DNA of 64,000 nucleotides from Cocos nucifera (taxonomy: Eukaryota > Streptophyta > Magnoliopsida > Arecales > Arecaceae). Where the stretch lies: positions 736,243-800,242 of the forward strand of contig QRFJ01000061.1 in the NCBI GenBank assembly GCA_006176705.1. The letters run 5' to 3'. This document shows, in pieces, positions 11,394-23,099 of the stretch. Each line of letters begins with the position of its first letter. Positions within the stretch are counted from its first letter, which is position 1. Both the position numbers and the translations under genes were made by a program. The notes below the pieces were generated by a model, which saw only the letters and a program-made list of their open reading frames with translations, searched no databases and was not told the DNA's origin.

Positions 11394-13190
11394 AGAAGAT
11401 AAGATCTCCTTCAACCTCGACTGGAGATAAGATCTTCTTCGAGCTCCAACTTCAACATCTGCTGGAGATAAGATCTCCTTCGAGCTCCAACTTCAACCTT
11501 GGCTGAAGATAAGATCTTCCTCAAACTCCAAATTCAACCTCGGTTGGAGATAAGATCTCCTCCGAGCTTCAACTTCAACGTCAATAGGAGATAAGATCTC
11601 CTTCAACCTCGGTTGAAGATAAGATCTCTTCCGAGCTGCAACTTCAACCTCGGTTGGAGATAAGATCTCTTCCGAGCTTCAACTTCAACGTCAATAGGAG
11701 ATAAGATCTCCTTCAACCTCAGCTGAAGATAAGATCTCTCTCGAGCTCCAACTTCAACATCGGTTGGAGATAAGATCTTCTTCGAGCTCCAACTTCAACC
11801 TCGGTTGGAGATAAGATCTCTTTCGAGTTTCAACGTCAATCTCAACAGGAGATAAGATCTCCTTCAACCTTGGCTGGAGATAAGATCTCCTTCGAGCTTC
11901 AACTTTAACGTCAACAGAAGATAAGATCTCCTTCAACCTCGATTGGAGATAAGATCTCCTTTGAGCTCCAACTTCAACATCGACTAGAGATAAGATCTCC
12001 TCCAAGCTCCAACTTCAATCTCGACTGGAGATAAGATCTCTTCTGAGCTCCAATTTCAATCTTGGCTAAAGATAAGAGCTCTTTCGAGCTTCAACTTCAA
12101 CGTCAATAGGAGATAAGATCTCTCCCGAGCCTCAACATCAACCTCAATAGGAGATAAGATCTCTTTCAACCTCGGTTGGAGATAAGATCTCCCACGAGCT
12201 CCAACTTCAACCTCGGTTGGAGATAAGATCTCCTCTGAGCTTCAACTTCAATATCAATAAGAGATAAGATCTTCTTCAACCTCGACTAGAGATACGATCT
12301 CCCCCGAGCTCCAACTTCAATCTCGGTTGGAGATAAAATCTCTCCCGAGTTTTAACTTCAACGTCAACAAGAGATAAGATCTTCTTCAATCTCGGTTGGA
12401 GATAGAATCTCCTCCGAGCTTCAACTTCAACATCAATAGAAGATAAGATCTCCTTCAACCTTGACTGGAGATAAGATCTCCTTCGAGCTCCAACTTCAAC
12501 CTCGATTGGAGATAAGATCTCTTCTGAGCTTCAATGTCAATCTCAATAAGAGATAAGATCTCTTCCGAGCTCTAACTTCAACCTCGATTGGAGATAAGAT
12601 CTTTTCTGAGCTTCAACTTTAATGTCAATAGAAGATAAGATCTTCTTCAACCTCAACTGGAGATAAGATCTCCTCCGAGCTCTAATTTCAACCTCGATTG
12701 GAGATAAGACCTCCCCCGAGCTTCAACTTTAATGTCAACAGGAGATAGGATCTACTTCAACCTCGACTGAAGATAAAGATCTCTCTCGAACTTCATCTTC
12801 AACAGAAGATAGGATCTACTTCAACTTCAATCGAAGATAAGATCTACCCCAAACTTTTAGGAGCTTCAACCTCGGCTGAAGATAAGATCTCTTCCGAGCT
12901 CTAATTTCAACCACGATTGGAGATAAGATCTCCTCCGAACTTCCAGAGGAGCCTCAACCTCAGCTGAAGATAAGATCTCCCCCAAGCTCCAATCCTTCAA
13001 TAGGAGATAAGATCTCCCCCGAGCTTCAACTTTAACATCTGTTGGAGACAAGATCTCCCCCGAGCTTCAACTTTAACGTCAACCTCGACTGGAGATAAGA
13101 TCTCCTCCGAACTCCAATCCTTCAACAAGAAATAAGATTTCTCCCAAGCTTCAACTTCGGCTGAAGATAAGATCTCTCCCGAGCTTCAAC
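11394..13190 (+). repeat. Hairpin minisatellite (41-bp and 28-bp units) inside the retrotransposon
   Basis: About 1.8 kb of tandem units, each carrying GGAGATAAGATCTCC, a 6-bp inverted repeat with a 3-base loop. Long units (about 41 bp) continue with CGAGCTCCAACTTCAACCTCG; short units (about 28 bp) lack the middle part and read TTCAACCTCGGTTGA. The two sizes are interspersed, and a variant with GTCAATAGG recurs before many short units, which suggests a higher-order repeat. The array lies where pol would be expected in a complete element. Its open minus-strand frames (for example 11754-12005) are artefacts of the repetition. Confidence 0.9.
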
Positions 13191-13263
13191 CCGAACTGGT
13201 GCAGAGCTCGGAAGAGGACTTCGGCAATCATCTTTTTTATACTCCCTTCCTTTGAATTTTGAA

Positions 13264-13283
13264 CTAAGGAGTGGGAGGACTAT
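13264..13283 (+). other. Candidate polypurine tract
   Basis: A purine-rich run (AAGGAGTGGGAGGA) ends a few bases before the 3' LTR start TGTTGGGAAT, the usual place for second-strand priming. Confidence 0.55.
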
Positions 13284-14679
13284 TGTTGGGAATAAACCCC
13301 GCATCTGCCAAAGTTCAGCCTGATGCTTAGCCTAATGCAACTAATAATCATGGAAGAGCTTCGATCGAAAATTCTCCTCCAGCGGTCGGACCCTAGCCGA
13401 ACTTCTCCAGTGGCCAAACCTTAACCGAACTTTTTTAGCCAGCCAAACTCCTCAACGGTGGAACCTCAGTCGGACTCTTTCAGGAGCCAAACTTCTTTCG
13501 GACTCTTTCAAGAGTCAAACTCCTTTCGGATTTCTCCTTCAGTCGAATGCCTATAGGAGCCAAACTTTTTTTGGATTTCTCCTTCACTCAAGTACCGAAC
13601 TCCTTTCAGACTTCTCCACCAGTCAGATTCCTTCAGAAGTCGAACTTCTTTCGGATCTCTCCTTCAGTTGAATGCCTACACAAGCTGAACTTCTTTCGAA
13701 TTTCTCCAGCAGTTTGATTCTTCAGGAGCCAAACTCCTTCCGAACTCCTCCAGCAGTCAGATTCCTCCAAGAGTCGAACTCCTTCCGAACTTTTTCTTTA
13801 GTCAGATTTCTTCAGGAGCCGAACTTCTTTCAGACTTTTCTACCAGTCGAATTCCTTCAGGAGTTGAACTCCTTTTGAACTTTTCCTTCAGTCGAATTCC
13901 TCCAGGATCAAACTTCTTTCGAACATCTCCTTCAGTCGGATTTCTTCGGAAGCCGAACTTCTTTTGAACTCCTCCAACAGTTGGATTTCTTCAAGAGCCG
14001 AACTTCTTTCGAACTTTTTCTTCAGTCGAATTTCTCTAGGAGCTGAACTCCTTTCAGACATCTTCTTCAGTCGAATTCCTCTAAAAGCCGAACTCCTTTC
14101 GGACATCTTCTTTAGTCAGATTCTTTTAGAAGTCGAACTCCTTCTGAACTTCTCCAACAGTCGAATTTCTCCAAGAGCTAAACTCCTTCCGGACTTCTTC
14201 TTTAGTCGAATTCCTTTAGAAGCCGAACTCCTTACGGACTTCTTCTTTAGTCGAATTTTGAATGCCTACTTCCTTCAGATGGTTACGATTATCATTTATC
14301 AGTCTACTATAGGCAATCCCACTATCGAACGGTTGCGACTGTCATTATCAGTCTATTATGAGTGACATCACTCTCCATAATAAATTTTATGTGGCCTAGA
14401 GCGGCCCACTATCGGATGGTTATAACAAGCTTCGTCTATAAAAAGAGACCCTCTAGATACATTTTCTTTAAGCTCTTAACTTTTTCCCCAAAATTTTGTT
14501 AAATTCATATCCGAGTACTCTATTTTTATTGGCCAAAAGAACCGACTTGATCGTCGGAGGATCCTATCAGAGTCACCACCACCAACTTTGGATAGAACTT
14601 TATTTTGTAGGTCACCGACGACGATCTCATCTTTCCCAACTCCAGCTTGATCCGGCATCAACCAGATTCTGCACCAATA
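13284..14679 (+). repeat. 3' LTR (1,396 bp)
   Basis: It starts TGTTGGGAATAAACCCCG directly after the purine tract and ends GCACCAATA. The TATA box is at 14437-14445. The 45-bp minisatellite fills about 13440-14260 (about 18 units), so this LTR is some 560 bp longer than the 5' LTR of the same element. Confidence 0.85.
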
Positions 14680-15339
<660 letters not shown>

Positions 15340-16240
15340 CACTATATAGAATATGAAAAATATAATTTAATAATACTTAATCCAAAATCCATGTTTGTAT
15401 AGTGATTATATAATAATTTCATTTTTATTATATAAAAATATGGATTTTGCATGTTAATATAATTAATGAACTATAGACAAAGTATTACTAGATTTTATGT
15501 TCTATATTTTATAGAGTGACAATGAAATAGATAAGTCACCACTATATGAAAATACTAAATTAGTGTTTTGATATGATAAATAAAATATAAAGGGCTTTAT
15601 TCTTGAATTTTATATCCCATGTTTCACAAAATGATTTAGTGGATATAATATAAAATATGAATTTTTTGTCTTAATAAAAATAGTAAGCTATATAAGAATT
15701 TAAAATCCAAAAAATCCATGATTCTTAATTTATTAGGTAAAAAAAACTATATTTTATATGAATTTGCAAATACCTTTTTACATGTATATACAATTACTGT
15801 AATTAAACCCTGTATTTTCTGAATTATTGCAATGTTGCCCACCATCCTCTTAATTGAAGCCATAATTTGTCAATGATGCTTATTTGTCATCTAACATGGA
15901 TATAGATAATAGAAAGTACCTATTTATCAATTGATATAGAGCCAAGTGCATGTGTATTAGCTAACATGGAGAACTTATATCATGATTGGATTAATCATCA
16001 CCATCATCCTCTTAAACAAAATACATTCTCAAATTCTAACTTTAACTCCATCCCTTTCTTCACACCTCCTTGAGATGGTCATATAGACCTTACCAATGAC
16101 CCCCTCTTTCGACTAGTACCATCATCATTTTTTTGGTCCTCTTCCCCTCGACCATTGCCACCCTTGTCCTCCTCTCCTCCTTCCTCTTCCTCTTTTTTTC
16201 TCCTCTTTCATCCACTTCTCCCTCTCCCTCTATCTCTGCT
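15340..16240 (+). repeat. Left copy of a repeat that flanks the CACTA element in inverted orientation
   Basis: This segment matches the reverse complement of about 37075-38000 on the other side of the CACTA element. Shared stretches include AATTTGCAAATACCT, AATTACTGT, ATTATTGCAAT, CCTCGACCATTGC and the following CT-rich run. The part before 15740 contains degenerate units of the array listed at 37560-40085. It is either one arm of an older inverted repeat split by the CACTA insertion or an independent copy of a dispersed repeat. Confidence 0.6.
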
Positions 16241-16392
16241 TCCGCACCATAAAGATGAAGAGGATGTCGGCCTTGGTGATGACTAGCTTTATTTGAAATA
16301 ACAAATGAAAGCTAAGAAAAATGCTGAGCATTTTCTTCGATATATAAAGAATAGGTATTTGCTATATTTAGTATACATTTTTATGGTTGAAT

Positions 16393-16925
16393 CACTACAA
16401 TAAAATCTATTTTTTGATGCAATATATTCATCGCAAATAATCAATTTTTATCATTAATAATTATTAGTGATGAAATTTTCATCGCTAATTTTTTATCACA
16501 AAAAAAGGGATCATAGATAATAATTAATGACGAAAAGCTAATTTTCATCGCTAATAAAAAATTTTTATAATAAAAATTTTCATCAAATTTTTTTTATTCA
16601 TTAAATTTTTATGATAAAAATTTTTATGATGAAACCCAAAATTTTTCATCATAAATAATTTTTTTTCAATGAAATATTTACATCATAAAAAAAATTATTT
16701 ACGATGAAAAATTTTCATCAAAAAAAATAATTATTTATGATGAAAATATTCCATCATAAATAATTTTTTTATTTATGATGAAAAGTTTCCATCATAAATA
16801 TAAAATTATTTATGATGGAATATTTTCGTCGCAAATAATTTTTTATGAGGAAAAATTTCTATTGTAAATAATTTTTATTTATGATGGAAAGCTTCCATCA
16901 TAGATAATTACATTGCAAATTATTT
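16393..16925. repeat. Left terminus and subterminal repeats of the CACTA element
   Basis: After the terminal CACTACAA, about 500 bases consist of short units such as ATTTATGATGGAAA and TTTCATCGCTAA in both orientations, forming many small palindromes. In En/Spm such repeats are binding sites for TNPA. Confidence 0.9.
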
Positions 16926-17270
16926 TCTAAAAAATATAAATTATTATATATTTTTAAATTATTTTTTATAATATAAATTATTATATATTTTTAATATTTA
17001 TATTTATAATTTATAAAATTAAAATAAAAAATTATAAATAAATTTCATCATTCATTCATAATAAATTTTATCATTTTATTCAAAATAAATTTTATCATTT
17101 CAATATATAAAAAGTATTTTATTACATAAGTATTTTTTGATAAATAAATACAAAAGATCCAAAAAAAATAAAAATAAGAGAAAATAGGCCACCGACCATC
17201 AAGCATCGACAATATCTGAAGAAGGAGAACGTGTCGACGGAGGAAAGTGCTTAGAGAAGCTCAGATCGAC
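16926..17270. other. AT-rich CACTA interior between the left repeats and TNPA
   Basis: Low-complexity A/T sequence with short repeats around ATAAATTTTATCATT, followed by the region just after the TNPA stop. It probably holds the 3' UTR of the element's transcripts. Confidence 0.4.
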
Positions 17271-18827
17271 CTACTGCTACCTCATCAGTAGCATGATCTG
17301 TTCCATCTGCGCCATCCGCTCTATGATCTGCAATTGGAACAGCTGGTACTTGTCGACGGGTGCAGTCAACTCAACAGCCCACTATTGATTCTCAACAGCC
17401 TGTCTCTGCATCTCTATCGGTCAGGCATCGCAGGCAGCATGGATGCAAGTCATGGATGAGCATGAAGATGTAGGAGCTCTGATCCCATACCCTAGCCCCC
17501 TAACATAACAGGGTCTCATACCAAGCACCTAATCATAGATCTTGTCATCTGTGAGTGCAATTGAGCCCTCTGGGATAGACTGGGATCTAATGTCTATCAT
17601 ACAATTCTGAAAATTAAAATTATAGCTATTCTAAATTTGTACTAAAAATCAAAATACCAATGAAAAAAATAGTTGAAAAAACTTACGTAAAGCTCCTGAC
17701 TCCCGACCGTCCAATCCCCTGACCATCGCTGATGGATCTGCTGGTAGATCTCGATCCTACCAGGAAGCTCGCCACTCTCTTCATCTCTCTACAATTTAAG
17801 AATAATTAATATATATTTTTTAAAGATTAAAGAGTTAAAATATGATAAATAAAAAATACTTACCATATGCTCCATATGGCGAGCGAACGGTCTCGAACCC
17901 CCACAATGCCAGACTATCTATCTCGTCCGATTTGCAGCATTTTTGGCACATCGATCCTGCACAGTTAATAGTCAAATTAGTTAGTAAGTAACTAAATTTA
18001 AAAATAAGTGATTTAATTATTAAATTTTAAATAAAAAAAAGTTATCTAATATGTCGGATCCTCGTACATATAGCATATGACAGTCCAATCCTCGATATTG
18101 ATGCTATCATATGATCACTGTCGTGCTACCTCCACCCCCTGGTCATACATTATAGCATACCAGTGACGATGAATACGACGTCGATACTTTTTGAAACATG
18201 AGCATAAATGATCATCTATAGCTCGTTGCATGCAATCGTGCTCAAAATCAATAATTTCAAATATAGCCTGCTAATTATAAATATTATAAGAATATAGTAT
18301 TAATTAAATATTTAAATAAATATTATTATATCTGTAAGTGGCTATAGAAGACCTTCCTTTGAGGTCATGTAACTTGATGCCAATCAAAGAGTATCATCAC
18401 GGCATAGTTGCGGCAAATGATGCCCAGCTCAGTCTGCCATGGCTCGCACCATCCTCTAATAGGTCTGATATAGCCTGAAGGAATCTTGATGCGGAGATGC
18501 TGTCCCTCATGCTCGCATCTCCAACGCTCAAGGGCAAGGTTCTTCGACGGACCTCGTCCTCACCCTCGCCTCACTACCAACAAAGAATGGCCTGAAAAAA
18601 TAATAAATAAAATATTAGTATGATAGTCATCTATAAACCTAATAGCTAGGTAGATTAAAATCAATTTTTATAGGTGTAAAGAATATAAAAATACCACTCA
18701 AACCCACCTCACTCGAACCTGCCTCTATAGGGCCTTCCGACGACTCCGATGGTGCATTAGTGAAAATGGGGGAAGGCTCAGGGGTAGGCTGAGAACTCGA
18801 ATGTCATCATCTCGCACCTGGTGCCAT
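17271..18827 (-). pseudogene. TNPA-like plant transposase (Transposase_24, Ptta/En/Spm) remnant
   Basis: Minus-strand exons can be traced from an ATG at 18827 (MAPGAR) to stops near 17271. One exon (about 18594-18334) reads RGPSKNLALERW and later GWCEPWQTELGIICRNYAV. A second (about 18276-18050) has SCFKKYRRRIHRHWYA and, after a stop, INIEDWTVICYMYE. A third (about 17957-17862) has CAKNAANRTR and HCGGSRPFARHME, and the last has VLGMRPCYVRGLGYG. This order and these motifs fit the Ptta/En/Spm transposase family, whose product binds the subterminal repeats and assists TNPD. Several in-frame stops interrupt it. Confidence 0.8.
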
Positions 18828-19016
18828 ACCTGCAATGCTTAAACCATGCATATAATTAACTTGACATGTAAATGAATATAATAATGAACAATAATAACGA
18901 AAAATACATAAATGCTAATAAATAGGATTGTATTGCATACCATTATTGCAAGAGAAGATTCAATAAAGGATACATATCTACTTCTCAATATCTGTATCCT
19001 CCTCAATTTCTAGATC

Positions 19017-22000
19017 CTACTCCGAATCACAATAATCAATCAATGTATCGTCTTCTATCTTATCGTCATTTATGAATTGATCATCATCCTTCAAATCATC
19101 AAGATTAAATACAAAATCAACTTCAACTTCATTGGACGGCAGATCAGCTCTATTCAAAGAAGCTAGTATAAGTTCTTCATCAATAAGATGCTCGGTCAAT
19201 GTTGGTTCTTCTTTTTGAAAAGCTTCCTCTTCATGTAGATTTGAATTATCGCCCATCTCTAGTCAGATTGGTATGTCATATATATCTCTAGATATTATTC
19301 TTTGTACAACATGCCAATCATCTTGATATTTTGGATTCTTTAAATATATTACTTATTTTACTTGAGTTGCTAATATATACGCTCATTCTGGTACCATGTT
19401 CGTACAAAATTTACACCGATAAAGTATGGATTGATGTGAATACCGATCTTCTTATTACTAATATCCTACTATTTATACTGAAATAAGAATACCGAATATT
19501 TGAATTCATATTTTAATTCTATGATATTTATCAATACACCAAGATATTCACTCTCTTCTTCTCCTTCATATCATATTATAGCAATTTCACTATTCTAGAT
19601 CTATCTTTACATCTCAAGCTCTCTTGTATGAAATCTCATTCCTCCAATGATATAGAATGTATAGTAGTTAATCCTTCGATCGGGGTCACATGCTAAATTG
19701 TACAACTCATTGATCGCACCCTCTTCTTTATTGAAATACTTAGATTTTATTTACAATGTAGCATAAAAGATTATGTTGGTATAAGTAATTAATTACGTAA
19801 TTATAAAAATATAATGTAATACTAGTGAAACTTATATGGTTCCCAAACCATTTTGTAAATTTCGTCCTATGTTGATCATCAACATTTGTATTATTCTTCC
19901 TGGATAGTATGTTTTTATGCTCACTGCAATAAGTCATGATTTTTAATTTTATATTGACATAAAAAAATTGGTTAAAACACTAAAATTATGCTATGATAAT
20001 ACTTACTCAATTAAATCTTTAATTTATTCATAATTATTTAGAATATAGAAGTGTGCTTTGGATAGCTCATTCACGTTCATAAACTCATATCTTCTTCTAC
20101 CTATGGATCGAACCATTTATTTGAATATAGACAGTGTTGGTTCATCATCATCCCATTCACGGTCAGCATTACGATCTGCATGATTGAATCTTATTTCGAT
20201 GTCGTCAAGATACATCGAGTAGAATGTGAGATACTCCATAGCTACGTATGCTTCTACTATAGATCCTTCAGGCCATGTCTTATTGTGCACATACTTTTTT
20301 AGGGTACACAAGAATCTGCAAATAAAAAAAATAAAGAGTTGTAATATATTTACATCTTACAACTGATATATCAAAAAGATTATGATTTTTTTATCTTTCA
20401 ATATGATACATCCATCAATAATATACCAGGCTAGTTAGAAGAGTTTCCTTTGGAAGATGAACAGTCAGATGTACCATAACATCAAAAAATACTGGTGGAA
20501 AGATTTTTTCTAACTTACAAAGAATGAGCACAATATCCTTCTCAAACTTTTTAATTAAATTAATCTTTAACTTTCAGCAATATAGTTCTCAAAAAAATAC
20601 TTCCAACTCAATCAATAAAACTTGAACATCACCACTCAGATAGCCACGCATCACCATAGGAAGCAAGCGCTGTATTATTACATGCGAGTCATGACTTTTC
20701 ATGCTAGAGATATTACTGTCATTGTTGCCAACACATCATGATACATTTGAAGCATAAGCATCAGAAAACTTCACGATTTTGAACCATCTATAGAAATTCT
20801 TCTTCTTCTTGCCAAATAGTGAATAACATGCAGGTGGCATAAAAAATTTATCATCTCGATGAACTAAATACAATTTCGATTGGATTTTTATTTCTTGCAA
20901 ATCAAGACGAGCTTTTGAATTATCTTTTATTTTTCCTGTGATGTTTAATACTATATCAATGACATTATCAAAAATATTCTTCTCAATGTGCATTACATCT
21001 AGGTTATGATGAAGTAATAACTACTTTCAGTATGGTAGTTCAAAAAATAGGCTTTGCTTCATTTAATTCAGCTCAGCTTCAGTACGCTTCCGCTTGCGAG
21101 TATCCGATGTTTTTTCAAATTTCATATTTCCAACAGCTTCAAGTTGTTCTAATACTTCTGCTCTACTTAACTCCTTAGGTGGCGAACATCGGTCAGACTT
21201 ACCATCAAAATATTGGTTATAACAGATTCTTCAAGGATGATTAGTAGGTAGAAACCACCGATGACCCATGAAACAGATTTTTCTTCCATGCTTTAAATGT
21301 AAGGAGGACGTATTCTTGTTGCATATTGAACATGCCACATATTCTTTGGTACTCCATCCAAATAAATTTTTGTATGCAGGAAAATCATTTATCGTCCACA
21401 AAATTGATGCATGCAACTTAAAATTTTTTCGACTAACAAAATCGTATGTCTGCACTCCATTATTCATAGCTCTTTCAGATCATCGATTAAGAGTCGTAGA
21501 TATACATCAATTTCATTACCTGATACTTTCAAAACCAAAATCAATAGTGATATAAAAATAAATGGCTCTTTCATGTATTTTTAAGATGACACATTATATA
21601 TAACTAGCATTGTAGGCCACATGCTGTAGGAAGTACTCAAATTACTAAAAGGATTAAATCCATCTATCGCTAGATCAAGCTGGATATTGTGCGGGTCACT
21701 CACAAATAACAAATACTTTGCATCGAAGTCTTTCCATACTATAGAGTTAGTTGGATGGGTAAGTATGTTCTCCTCTAAAATCCGCTGTTCATGATGCCAT
21801 TTCATTTCTTTAGCTGTCTTTGTGGACATATACAATCTTTGAAGTCTTGGAATCAATGAAAAATATCTTAAAACTTTATGAGATATCTTCTTTCCTTTTC
21901 TATTATCGATTTTGTACCTAGGCTCACCACATTGTGGACATTTATTTACTTGTTCATTCTCCTTGTAAAATAATATACAATCATTTTTGCAGGTATGTAT

Positions 22001-22678
22001 AGGAATATAGCCAAGTCTCAATCCCCATATATACGTTTTTGCTTCAGTATATGATTTTGGAAATGTTGATCCATCGAAAAGAGCAACTTTAATAAATATC
22101 AAATTTTGATCAAATAACGTCTGACTCCATCAGTTCACAGTTTTAATATGAAGCAATTTAATCAAAAACTCTGACTTGGAGAACTTCGCACAATTTGGAT
22201 AGAGTGGCTCTAGTGCATCCCGAACAAGCTTTGCAAACTATTTAGAAGTCCCTTCTACCTCATCAATATTGTATTCATAATCAGAACTGCCTTGAGATGC
22301 ACTAGTACTTATGGATACATTTGAGATAGAAGGGTGATGTAAATCATCCAATAGTGAATCTATACCACCATATTCGATAGGTTCAGCAACATCAATATCA
22401 TCATTAATATCATCATCATCGTACATAACTTCATTCGGATCATCCTTTTCATGCCATATCCAGCAAGTATACTTCTTATCCATACCAAAATGTAGCAAAT
22501 GCTCCTCAACAAGTTATATGTGATGATATACCATATTGATACATCTTTTTCATGGATACTTTATCCGACTGGCACTATCAGCCTTACACCATGCAAATTC
22601 AATAAAATCTCGAACATCTTTTCAATATTTAGGCAAAAAAATACCCCTGACGTTCATCCAACTTTTGTCGATATCCAT
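19017..22678 (-). pseudogene. TNPD (tnp2) CACTA transposase, decayed
   Basis: TNPD cuts and joins CACTA ends. The minus-strand start codon at 22678 (MDIDKSWMNVRGIF) directly follows a CAG acceptor. The N-terminal zinc-binding-type region runs through 22500 with at least three stops and continues into HFGMDKKYTCWIWHEKDD. The tnp2 core is at 22102-21581 (CPQCGEPRY, DPHNIQLDLAIDGFNPFSN, SYSMWP), followed by ASILWTINDFPAY at 21467-21231 and MHIEKNIFDNVIDIVLN at 20993-20736. Next come DUF4218/DUF4216-like pieces (EGSIVEAYVAMEYLTFYSMY at 20311-20117) and an acidic C-terminus ending at 19017. Some gaps are introns and others contain stops or frameshifts. The domain order is that of full-length tnp2. 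Confidence 0.9.
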
Positions 22679-23099
22679 CTGATAATAAAGAATAATGATT
22701 CATGAATCCTAACTCTACCAACTCCTTCCTAATAAATATGGTCCTATTTCTTTAAAAAATGCATCACTTTTATTGTTGCCATAGTTTTATTCTTTATTCC
22801 ATATCTGAAAAAAATCCGACAACATCTTCTTATAATTCTCCAAGTACACAATATAGAAGAATCATATTTTAACCACATATAATATGTACCCAAAGAACAA
22901 TTGAGATAACTATGATGAAATTTTTCATAATAGAATAAAGAACATCATAACAATGATAAAATATTGATGCATTTATGAACTGCCCAAATCGAGGCATCCA
23001 AGAGCCGTTCACAGAGTCCATTTTGGAGACCTTGGGATCGACTCTTGAATAGGAGTCTAAGGTTAGATCAATGCATGAATTAAATCATTACCAAACCAG
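22679..23099 (-). other. 5' intron or leader of TNPD, interrupted by the copia insertion
   Basis: AT-rich sequence directly upstream of the TNPD start codon, ending (minus strand) in TTATTATCAG before the ATG. The copia element begins at 23100, and CACTA sequence resumes after about 33345. Confidence 0.55.

Larger units (their letters stand above)
8756..14679 (+). mobile_element. Non-autonomous gypsy-like LTR retrotransposon (TR-GAG type)
   Basis: Two directly repeated LTRs (8756-9594 and 13284-14679) enclose about 3.7 kb that contains a primer-binding site, a broken gag, a large minisatellite and a purine-rich tract before the 3' LTR. No protease, reverse transcriptase, RNase H or integrase motif was found in any frame, so it would depend on enzymes from a partner element. 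Candidate 5-base flanks AAAAG (8751-8755) and AAAAA (14680-14684) agree at four positions. The size and content fit the class described in plants as terminal-repeat retrotransposons with only a GAG domain. The gag type suggests Ty3/gypsy, but without pol this rests on gag alone. Confidence 0.85.

Noticed and set aside
11394..13190. Regular short repeats with a palindrome resembling a CRISPR array
   Set aside because: Units are contiguous and imperfect with no unique spacers, and the DNA is plant nuclear. It is a minisatellite inside an LTR element.
21268..21555. Plus-strand 95-codon frame in the CACTA element
   Set aside because: It is the antisense shadow of the TNPD transposase.
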